Made by a program: the position numbers and the translations under genes. From Thermomicrobiaceae bacterium (lineage in GTDB: Bacteria > Chloroflexota > Chloroflexia > Thermomicrobiales > Thermomicrobiaceae), in contig SKKR01000533.1 in assembly GCA_007123655.1 (NCBI GenBank), positions 1-8,381 on the forward strand: DNA of 8,381 nt. Reading direction: 5' to 3'. Under the pieces are notes generated by a model that was not told the origin of the DNA, did not search any database, and saw only the letters and a list, made by a program, of their open reading frames with translations. Shown piece by piece: positions 1-5,775 of this stretch; the stretch's first letter is position 1; each line of letters begins with the position of its first letter.

Positions 1-140
1 GCCTTGGGATGGCGCGTAACAAACTGACCCCAGCGAAAAAACACGAACGACCCTTCCCGCCACCGATGAATACCTACCCCCGAAATCATAACGGGAACCT
101 CCGTTCGGTTACAGGGAACCGCTGATGGTGACCTGCGCGC

Positions 141-169
141 TTCCGGAGGGAGGCCAGGTCCTCTATACT
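141..169 (+). promoter_or_regulatory. candidate promoter of the amidase operon
   Basis: A TATACT hexamer at 164-169 matches the sigma-70-type -10 box at five of six positions. It lies about 35 bp before the preferred GTG start of the amidase gene. At 17-bp spacing the upstream hexamer is TTCCGG (141-146), a poor -35 box. The -10 call therefore rests on one hexamer plus its sensible position, and the -35 is doubtful. Confidence 0.35.
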
Positions 170-193
170 GCCTGCGAGCACAATCGCTGATTG

Positions 194-199
194 AAAGGA
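194..199 (+). promoter_or_regulatory. ribosome binding site fixing the amidase start
   Basis: AAAGGA lies six bases before the GTG at 206. The alternative in-frame TTG at 191 would begin upstream of this site and has no Shine-Dalgarno-like sequence of its own, so GTG 206 is preferred. Confidence 0.6.
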
Positions 200-205
200 C
201 GCGCA

Positions 206-1120
206 GTGGCGACCCACAGCTTCGAGCCGACGGTGTACCACGCCGCAATCGGGAGTCACGACCCGGTATTGACGATCGCTGACGGGGATAGCGTAGTTAC
301 GACGACGATCGATGCACGCGGTAATGACGCGACGGACACGCAAGTCCACCCGGGTGGCAACCCGCAGACGGGACCGTTCTATGTTAAAGGCGCGGAACTC
401 GGAGATGCGCTGGCAGTCCGGTTCGACCGGATCATGCCCAACCGGAGACGGGGTTTTACCGGGACGGTGATAGCGGAGCGAATTCTGGAGCCGGAGTTCG
501 TGCGAACACTTCCGCCGCGCTCACTCGGTCAGTGGGACGTTGATGTCGACCGGGGGACCGTGACACTGCTGGAACCCGAATCGAGACTTGGCCGCTTCAC
601 GGTTCCGATGGAACCGATGCTGGGATGCTTCGGGGTCGCACCGCCCCGCGGGCAGGCGATTTCCACGGCGACTTCCTCGACCCACGGCGGAAACATGGAC
701 TATCGCGGTCACGTTCAGGGGGTCACGGTCTATTTGCCCGTCGCGGTGCCGGGGGCGCTCTTTCACCTCGGAGACGGACACGCGGTACAGGGTGACGGGG
801 AGATCGTGGGGACGGGCGTTGAGATCTCGATGGATGTCCAGTTCACGGTGAACGTCGTCAAGGGATCGAACATCGTCTGGCCACGTACGGAGACCGATGA
901 CTACGTAATGGGGATTGGAAACGCTCGCCCGCTGGATGAGGCGCTGCAGTACGCAACCACGGAACTGCTTCGCTGGCTGCAGGAGCGATACGCGCTCGAC
1001 ACCGAGTCCGCCTCGATCATGCTCGGTCAGACGATCGAGTACGACATCGCAAACGTCTTCGACCCGGCCTACACCGTTGTGGCGAAGGTCGCGAAACGCT
1101 GGCTGGATCAGATTTCCTGA
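206..1120 (+). CDS. acetamidase/formamidase family amidohydrolase
   Basis: A 304-residue member of the FmdA/AmdA family, whose characterised members hydrolyse formamide, acetamide or related short amides to ammonia and the acid in the cytoplasm. The family signatures are in order: HPGGNPQTGPF at residues 48-58 followed by the VKGAELGD stretch, HGGNMD at 160-165, a YLPVAVPGALFHLGD strand, and GDGHAVQGDGE at 189-199. The length is normal for the family, about 300 residues. I chose GTG 206 because of the AAAGGA site before it; TTG 191 would add five residues. There is no signal peptide or membrane segment. It is the first gene of a tight plus-strand trio with an alpha/beta-hydrolase and an MFS exporter. 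Family assignment is firm. The substrate (formamide, acetamide or a larger amide) cannot be decided from sequence, so no gene symbol is given. Confidence 0.93.
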   Translation: MATHSFEPTVYHAAIGSHDPVLTIADGDSVVTTTIDARGNDATDTQVHPGGNPQTGPFYVKGAELGDALAVRFDRIMPNRRRGFTGTVIAERILEPEFVRTLPPRSLGQWDVDVDRGTVTLLEPESRLGRFTVPMEPMLGCFGVAPPRGQAISTATSSTHGGNMDYRGHVQGVTVYLPVAVPGALFHLGDGHAVQGDGEIVGTGVEISMDVQFTVNVVKGSNIVWPRTETDDYVMGIGNARPLDEALQYATTELLRWLQERYALDTESASIMLGQTIEYDIANVFDPAYTVVAKVAKRWLDQIS

Positions 1121-1146
1121 CCGCTGCTGGAAATGGATCAGACGAC

Positions 1147-2016
1147 ATGCCGACGACCCGGTTAAACGGTGTTTCAATTCACTATGAGGCTACCGGCTCA
1201 GGCCCTCCGTTGATCTTCAGTCACGAGTTCGCGGGCGACGCCCGAAGCTGGAAGCCACAGGTCGAGTACTTCGCCGGACGATTCCAGTGCATCACCTGGA
1301 ACTATCGCGGTTTCCCACCGTCCGAGGTCCCGGAGGACGCCTCGAGTTACTCCCAGGATGTGCTGGTGGAGGATCTGCGGTCGTTGATGGATCATCTCGG
1401 CATCGAACAGGCCCACCTCGCCGGACTGTCCATGGGTGGGAGTGTCACGCTTCATTTCGCGCTGGCCTGTCCCGAGCGATGTCTCAGCGCGGTGATCGCT
1501 GGCGCGGGATCGGGAAGTGTTGCCAGGGAACAGTTCGAGCAGGATGTTGACCGCATCGTGGACGTCCTTGGTACGCGGCCGATGGCGGAGTTCGCCGAGA
1601 TTTACAGCCGCTCGCCAACAAGACTCCCGTTCAAAGAGAAAGATCTGGAGGGATGGAACGAGTTCCGGCAGCAGCTGGCCGGGCATTCGGCCCGTGGATC
1701 GGCCCTGACGATGCAGGAAGTGCAGCGCAAACGGCCGACGATCTTCTCGCTCGAACCCCGGCTCGCAGCGCTGGAGATTCCAGTACTGATCATTGTTGGT
1801 GACGAAGATGAGCCGTGTATCGAACCCGGCGTATTCATGCGGCGCACGATTCCGCGGTCGGGGCTGCTGATCATTCCTCAAAGCGGGCACACGATCAATC
1901 TCGAAGAGCCGGAACTGTTCAACAGGGCGATCGACCAGTTTCTCGAAAAGGTCGAACACGGCACGTGGCGCTACCGGGACCAGGTATCTCCGAGTATGAT
2001 GCCGCCCGGGGAGTGA
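1147..2016 (+). CDS. alpha/beta-fold hydrolase
   Basis: A 289-residue soluble alpha/beta-hydrolase. The N-terminal strand RLNGVSIHYEATGSGPP is typical of the fold. The nucleophile elbow is GLSMGG, with Ser95 as the presumed nucleophile. The acid lies in VGDEDEP (Asp221 the likely relay residue, Asp219 the alternative), and the histidine is His248 in QSGHTINLE. The usual oxyanion-hole HG motif after strand beta3 is replaced by HE (SHEFAGDARSW). The residues between about 130 and 200 are probably a helical cap domain. It starts 26 bp after the amidase stop and ends 45 bp before the transporter start, consistent with an operon. The ATG at 1147 has only a weak purine-rich stretch upstream. Members of this superfamily act as esterases, lactonases, C-C hydrolases, amidases or haloperoxidase-like enzymes. 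The sequence supports a hydrolase but not a particular substrate. Confidence 0.9.
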   Translation: MPTTRLNGVSIHYEATGSGPPLIFSHEFAGDARSWKPQVEYFAGRFQCITWNYRGFPPSEVPEDASSYSQDVLVEDLRSLMDHLGIEQAHLAGLSMGGSVTLHFALACPERCLSAVIAGAGSGSVAREQFEQDVDRIVDVLGTRPMAEFAEIYSRSPTRLPFKEKDLEGWNEFRQQLAGHSARGSALTMQEVQRKRPTIFSLEPRLAALEIPVLIIVGDEDEPCIEPGVFMRRTIPRSGLLIIPQSGHTINLEEPELFNRAIDQFLEKVEHGTWRYRDQVSPSMMPPGE

Positions 2017-2061
2017 GATTCCGGAGACACGCCTCTCGACCAACGATCGGGAAATGGGGAG

Positions 2062-3321
2062 ATGGATGCGGATGTCGATCGCCCGTCATCCGTGAGAGAG
2101 CGGTTCGCGTGGATGCTCCCAGTGGTACTGACCGCCGGCGGGTACCGGCGACTCTGGTACACGGGAGTTATCTACTACCAGGCCCACTGGATGGAGATCA
2201 CCATCACGGGATGGGTGGTGCTGTCCGTGACCGGGTCGGCCGCTGCCGTTGGACTGGTTGCGTTCTTCCGAACGTTGCCAATGCTCGTTCTTGGCCTGGT
2301 CTTCGGAACCCTGGCGGACCGGTTTCCCCGACTTGCCGTGCTCGTGGCCATTCAGGTGACCGGTCTGATAGCCGCTGTAGCGTTCGCAACGGTGTTCTTT
2401 CTCGATGTCACCCCGCTCTGGTTGATCTGCGTCCTGTCCGGGATGCTGGGATGTGCCTGGGCAGCGGACTTCGCTGCTCGTCGCGCGCTCATCGCCGAAC
2501 TCAACACAACGGAAAACACCGCCAGCGCCATGTCTCTCGAGGCACTGTCGCTTCAGGGAGGGAAGATCCTCGCACCGGTAGTCGCCGGAGCCGCACTGGG
2601 ACTGGCAGGCGCCCCCTGGGCCTACCTGATACTCACCGCGATGTTCGCGACCGGCATGCTCGCGCTCACCCGCCTCCGCGGCGTGCCGTCAGCCCGGGAC
2701 CGACCGACCGCGACGACCCTGCCGATGTTGCAACTTCTGCGTACAGGCTGGTCAACGGCGATCAAGGTTCCGGTGATCAGAGTGGCGTTGATCATTACTG
2801 TGCTGATGAACCTTCTGGTGTTCCCTTATCAGCAGTTGATCGCGCTGGTGGCCGGGGAGATCCTCCATGTCGGCCCCGGGCGGATGGGTGTGCTGGCCGG
2901 CGCGGCCGGCGTCGGATCCGCGCTGATGGCCGGGTTTCTGACGTTCCGCGGCCGGGCGTCGACCGCGCGATCGTACTTCGCAGTCGGAGCGACGCTCGGT
3001 GCGATCGGACTCGTCGCGTTGGCGATCTCGACGAACTTCTATCTTTCGGTCGGGCTGCAACTGGTGATCGGCGCGTGTTTCGGTGCATTCGGCGCGATGC
3101 AGACGGCGATTATCGCCGGCGCAGTTGACCCGGAGATGCGTGCCCGTGCCATGGGACTGCTGGCGATGTCAATCGGCACCGCTCCGATCGGTATTCTCCT
3201 GACCGGTGGGCTCAGTTCGCTCATCGGCGCATCCTGGACCATAGGCGGAATGGCTGGAATCGCGAGCATCATTCTCGTGGGTACGGTCATGCGTAGCAGG
3301 CGTCTTCTGCTCGCCGGCTAA
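2062..3321 (+). CDS. MFS transporter, MFS_3/EntS-like efflux family
   Basis: A 419-residue, very hydrophobic protein with roughly twelve predicted membrane helices in two halves. The halves are joined by a more polar loop near residues 205-235 (RLRGVPSARDRPTA). The major-facilitator motif A is clear at GTLADRFPR, residues 82-90, between helices 2 and 3. The segment AADFAARRALIAELNTTENTASA, followed by an LQGGKILAPVVAG helix, is characteristic of the MFS_3 group of proton-coupled exporters (enterobactin exporter and macrolide-efflux relatives). It lies in the inner membrane and probably exports a small molecule by proton antiport. The start at 2062 has GGGGAG directly in front, which is too close for an ideal ribosome site. 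An internal ATG at 2112 is possible but would cut the N-terminal tail. As the last gene of the trio it may export a substrate or product of the two hydrolases; that link is inference only. Confidence 0.9.
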   Translation: MDADVDRPSSVRERFAWMLPVVLTAGGYRRLWYTGVIYYQAHWMEITITGWVVLSVTGSAAAVGLVAFFRTLPMLVLGLVFGTLADRFPRLAVLVAIQVTGLIAAVAFATVFFLDVTPLWLICVLSGMLGCAWAADFAARRALIAELNTTENTASAMSLEALSLQGGKILAPVVAGAALGLAGAPWAYLILTAMFATGMLALTRLRGVPSARDRPTATTLPMLQLLRTGWSTAIKVPVIRVALIITVLMNLLVFPYQQLIALVAGEILHVGPGRMGVLAGAAGVGSALMAGFLTFRGRASTARSYFAVGATLGAIGLVALAISTNFYLSVGLQLVIGACFGAFGAMQTAIIAGAVDPEMRARAMGLLAMSIGTAPIGILLTGGLSSLIGASWTIGGMAGIASIILVGTVMRSRRLLLAG

Positions 3322-3480
3322 TCAGGAGAATCGCAGGCCGAGTAATCAGGCGATTTCCCGAGAACCGTTTCGCTCGGAGACAGGGCGACGACAGGCAAGC
3401 CGCTTTCCGGCGTCTCATGAATTCCAGGTCGCGACAGTTCTCCTGGCCACTACCGGATCGCGGGGACAGTAATTGAGCAG
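3322..3480. other. convergent intergenic gap with small hairpins
   Basis: This is the gap between the MFS gene and metG, which converge. An inverted repeat AATCGC/GCGATT (3329-3334 and 3350-3355, loop 15) is followed by a five-base hairpin CCGAG/CTCGG (3358-3362 and 3373-3377). A CCAGG/CCTGG pair lies closer to metG. None is followed by a run of T on either strand, so a classical intrinsic terminator is not shown. The octamer TAATCAGG, which includes the MFS stop codon, occurs at 3319 and again at 3343. No coding sequence is apparent. Confidence 0.35.
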
Positions 3481-5079
3481 CTACTCCGAGGTTACAGCAG
3501 CCTCAGTCTCGAACCGTGGGAAGATGGGGCGGGCCTTTTCAACCCGTGTGACCCGTGGCTCGGCGCCCCACTGAAGCGCGGTGGTCCAGCCGTGTTCGAT
3601 CAGCTCGAACCCGAGTTGCTCGGCCATACGTTCGGCGGCGCCTGGCAGGAACGGTCGGATGGCTTGACATGTCACGCGCAGTGTTTCCGCAAGATGCGCA
3701 AGCGTTTCGTCAAGCCGAGCCCTGGCATCGCTGCCGCCATCCCGCTCCGATTTCGCGAGCACCCATGGAGCCTGTTCTTCTACGTATCGGTTGGCCCGTA
3801 CGACGACCTCGTTGATGGCTGACAGCGCGTCCTGCGGGTCATAGTCCTGGCCCATCGCTACATGCATCCGCTCTGACAGTTTTTCAGTCATTGCACGGAG
3901 ATCGCGGCTCTCATCGAGCGTCGTTTCGGCCTGAGGCATCTGGCCGTTGCGGTAGCGCCCGATCATGCTAACCGTGCGATTGAGCAGGTTTCCGAGGTCG
4001 TTGGCGAGGTCTGCGTTGTAGCGACGCTCCAGCTTGTCGTTGGTGAAATCGGCGTCGAGCGTCGGAGGGACCTCCCGGAGAAGCCAGTAGCGAACCGCGT
4101 CTGTTCCGTACGTGGCGCAAAGCTCGACCGGGTCGATGCTGTTACCCAGCGACTTACTGATCTTGCCTCCAGCGACGGTCAGAAATCCGTGAACAAACAC
4201 CACCGTTGGCAGCGGTTCTCCGGCGGAGAGCAACATCGCCGGCCAGTACACCGCGTGAAATCGCAGGATGTTCTTTCCAATGCAATGGACCCGGCTCGGG
4301 CTGTTGATCCAGTAGCGATCGTAGAGCTCAGCGTCCTGACCGTAGCCAAGCGCAGTGATGTAGTTGGCCAGGGCATCCACCCAGACGTACATGACCTGGT
4401 CTGGGTCATCAGGTACCGGGACGCCCCAGCCGCGAGCCCGTTCGTGCGATCGCGAGACACTGAAGTCTTCCAGGCCGCGGGCGACGAAAGCCCGGACCTC
4501 ATTTCGTCGAGATTCCGGGATGATGCGCATCCGGCCGGAGTCAATGAAGTCGAGCAACTCGTCCTGATACCGGGAAAGACGGAAGAAATAGTTCTCTTCC
4601 TCGATCAGATCCGGCCTGACGAGATGGTCTGGACAGAGGCCGTCGACGAGTTCGTCTTCCGTGTAGAACTGCTCGCATCCGACACAGTACAGCCCCTGAT
4701 AACTCTTCTTGTAGATATCGCCGTTCGCGTCGAGCTTGCTCCAGAGGTGGGCGGCGCCGGAAAAGTGTCTCGGATCGACGGCGGTCCGGATGAAATCATC
4801 ATATTCCACATGAAGCAGGTCGAGTACATCGATGAACGTCTGTGCGTTGCGGTCGACAAGCTCACGCGTGGATATCCCTTCGCGCTCGGCCGCCTGGACG
4901 TTCTTGAGCGAGTTCTCATCGGTGCCGGTGAGAAAGTGGGTGTCCTTGTCGAGCAACCGATGATACCGGGCGAAGACGTCGGTCTGCACCATCTCGAGCG
5001 CGTGGCCGATGTGCGGTGGCGCGTTAACGTAAGGAATCGAGGTGGTAATGTAGTATCGCTCGCTCGCGTCGGCCGTCAC
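3481..5079 (-). CDS. metG: methionyl-tRNA synthetase
   Basis: A 532-residue class I aminoacyl-tRNA synthetase that charges tRNA-Met, including the initiator, with methionine in the cytosol. The HIGH motif is at 23-26 (APPHIGHALE) and the KMSKS motif is KISKS at 306-310. The connective-peptide zinc knuckle has Cys132, Cys135, Cys149 and His152 (CVGC...LCPDH), the single-zinc arrangement of the Thermus-type enzymes. FVHGFLTVAGGK supplies the histidine of the methionine pocket, and Asp54 in TGTDENS is the expected methionine-site aspartate. The helical anticodon-binding domain fills the C-terminal third; the EMAP-II-like tRNA-binding extension of many bacterial enzymes is absent. A GTG at 5088 gives 535 residues, but AAGGTGAG overlaps it and sits ideally before GTG 5079, so I prefer the latter. 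The gene is divergent from ftsH and convergent with the MFS gene. The TGTDEHG motif of relatives reads TGTDENS here. Confidence 0.97.
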   Translation of the reverse strand: MTADASERYYITTSIPYVNAPPHIGHALEMVQTDVFARYHRLLDKDTHFLTGTDENSLKNVQAAEREGISTRELVDRNAQTFIDVLDLLHVEYDDFIRTAVDPRHFSGAAHLWSKLDANGDIYKKSYQGLYCVGCEQFYTEDELVDGLCPDHLVRPDLIEEENYFFRLSRYQDELLDFIDSGRMRIIPESRRNEVRAFVARGLEDFSVSRSHERARGWGVPVPDDPDQVMYVWVDALANYITALGYGQDAELYDRYWINSPSRVHCIGKNILRFHAVYWPAMLLSAGEPLPTVVFVHGFLTVAGGKISKSLGNSIDPVELCATYGTDAVRYWLLREVPPTLDADFTNDKLERRYNADLANDLGNLLNRTVSMIGRYRNGQMPQAETTLDESRDLRAMTEKLSERMHVAMGQDYDPQDALSAINEVVVRANRYVEEQAPWVLAKSERDGGSDARARLDETLAHLAETLRVTCQAIRPFLPGAAERMAEQLGFELIEHGWTTALQWGAEPRVTRVEKARPIFPRFETEAAVTSE

Positions 5080-5083
5080 GGTG

Positions 5084-5091
5084 CTCACCTT
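5084..5091 (-). promoter_or_regulatory. ribosome binding site of metG
   Basis: On the minus strand, AAGGTGAG is followed by four bases and then GTG at 5079. The upstream in-frame GTG at 5088 lies inside this Shine-Dalgarno sequence and has no good site of its own. This decides the start in favour of 5079. Confidence 0.6.
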
Positions 5092-5130
5092 ACTCGTTGC
5101 ATCGTCAAATCAAGGCTGTTTCGTCGAAAA

Positions 5131-5142
5131 AGGATACCACGG
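5131..5142 (-). promoter_or_regulatory. candidate extended -10 promoter of metG
   Basis: Read on the minus strand this is CCGTGGTATCCT. It contains TGg-TATCCT, an extended -10-like element about 50 bp before the metG start, which would leave a leader of about 45 nt. No convincing -35 hexamer occurs at 16-18 bp; a GTGACA is present but with only a 12-bp spacer. The ten bases CCGTGGTATC recur upstream of fabD (7826-7835), which supports a functional element. Sequence pattern only. Confidence 0.35.
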
Positions 5143-5576
5143 CAATATGTCACCGCTCGCGCTCTCGTGCTCCCTCACGAAGAATGTTAGCGATCGCGTT
5201 ACGGTCCCCCGGTCGGGGCGACGTCCTCACTGACGAATCGCAGTCGGAGATGACACGAACCCGCACAACCAGCGCAGCTGGGACACGTCTTAACTGACAG
5301 AGAGTCAAATGGTCCCACCTGTCGGGGTCGAACGCGAATGAATCGATGTCGATTTCAACGACGTCGCCCGAACGATGTTTTCGCGATATTCATGGGGTTT
5401 CCGTGTGTGTCGAGCCCCGATTCGGGCGTTACCGGCGTAAAACTGCACTGGACAAATGATGCGCCAGGGGTGACAATTGGTAGGAAGGCATCGCGCAAGA
5501 ACGTGAATTCGCCTCGTTGTATCTGGTCACGTTCGGCGCGAACCAAACCTAGAACACCAGACTCATCTCCTCCTCA

Positions 5577-5614
5577 CGTGCGGGGCAGCCGTTGCAGAGC
5601 GGCTGCCTCGTGCG
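5577..5614 (+). repeat. strong inverted repeat / RNA hairpin upstream of ftsH
   Basis: The arms CGTGCGGGGCAGCCG (5577-5591) and CGGCTGCCTCGTGCG (5600-5614) flank an eight-base loop, TTGCAGAG. The core GGCAGCCG/CGGCTGCC is perfect. Read as plus-strand RNA, all fifteen positions can pair, three of them as G-U. The bases after it (ATTTAACGG) are not a U-tract, so an intrinsic terminator is unlikely. It could be a leader-RNA stem or a small-RNA element. The structure is seen directly; its role is unknown. Confidence 0.6.
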
Positions 5615-5655
5615 ATTTAACGGCGTGAGTTACCGCATTTCGTTGTCGAACGCGT

Positions 5656-5661
5656 TAGAAT
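5656..5661 (+). promoter_or_regulatory. possible -10 box for ftsH
   Basis: TAGAAT matches the -10 consensus at five of six positions in an AT-rich patch about 110 bp before ftsH. No acceptable -35 box exists at 15-19 bp. If it is real, transcription would start near 5668, right at the left edge of the inverted repeat at 5670-5701. Weak evidence. Confidence 0.22.
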
Positions 5662-5669
5662 TGAAAACA

Positions 5670-5701
5670 GCAGGCGTGACGCGCGTACGCGTTACTCCTG
5701 C
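5670..5701 (+). repeat. 14-bp-arm inverted repeat upstream of ftsH
   Basis: The left arm GCAGGCGTGACGCG (5670-5683) and right arm CGCGTTACTCCTGC (5688-5701) match as inverted repeats at 12 of 14 positions around a CGTA centre. One of the two differences becomes a G-U pair in RNA. A perfect ten-base palindrome, CGCGTACGCG (5682-5691), sits near the centre. The element ends 74 bp before the ftsH ATG. Its size suits either the operator of a dimeric repressor or a 5' mRNA stem. It does not match the CIRCE heat-shock operator (TTAGCACTC-N9-GAGTGCTAA). Confidence 0.55.
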
Positions 5702-5775
5702 GCGAGACACCGAAGGGTTCGACAATGCCCGTGTAACCGATCCCGCGCCGCCCGCCGAAGGGGACCCTGAACTTG

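Larger units (their letters stand above)
5080..5775. other. long non-coding divergent region between metG and ftsH
   Basis: About 700 bp lie between two divergent housekeeping genes. Open frames here are short, have no recognisable ribosome sites or protein motifs, and run through strong inverted repeats, so I regard the stretch as non-coding. On the metG side it holds the -10-like box and only weak hairpins (CCAGC/GCTGG at 5269-5281, TCGTG/CACGA at 5165-5180, CCCCG/CGGGG at 5207-5218). On the ftsH side it holds the two strong inverted repeats listed separately. I looked for tRNA, tmRNA, RNase P and SRP RNA signatures and for a T-box in front of metG and recognised none. It may contain an unrecognised small RNA or a long ftsH leader. 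Confidence 0.6.

Noticed and set aside
1815..3128. A 437-codon plus-strand frame overlapping the hydrolase end and the MFS gene.
   Set aside because: Its translation is Arg/Gly/Pro-rich and lacks hydrophobic or domain structure, while the overlapping MFS frame has motif A and about twelve membrane helices.
4189..5190. A 333-codon plus-strand frame opposite metG.
   Set aside because: It is the mirror of a well-supported MetRS with HIGH, KISKS and zinc motifs; there is no independent evidence for the plus-strand frame.
5190..5197. GCGATCGC palindrome, like the HIP1 repeat of cyanobacteria; another copy lies inside fabD.
   Set aside because: Two copies in 8.4 kb of GC-rich DNA are not an array, and nothing else points to a cyanobacterium.
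5300..5330. AGGTGGGACC on the minus strand upstream of metG, resembling the T-box core AGGGTGGNACCGCG.
   Set aside because: One G is missing, the CGCG end is absent, and I find no Stem I, antiterminator or terminator arrangement before metG.
5561..5576. GAGGAGGAGATG on the minus strand, which looks like a strong ribosome site and start codon.
   Set aside because: The ATG has almost no spacing from the purine run and the frame stops after five codons.
5711..5735. GGGTTCGACAATGCCC, resembling a tRNA T-arm.
   Set aside because: The stem does not form around a seven-base loop and there is no acceptor, D or anticodon arm nearby.
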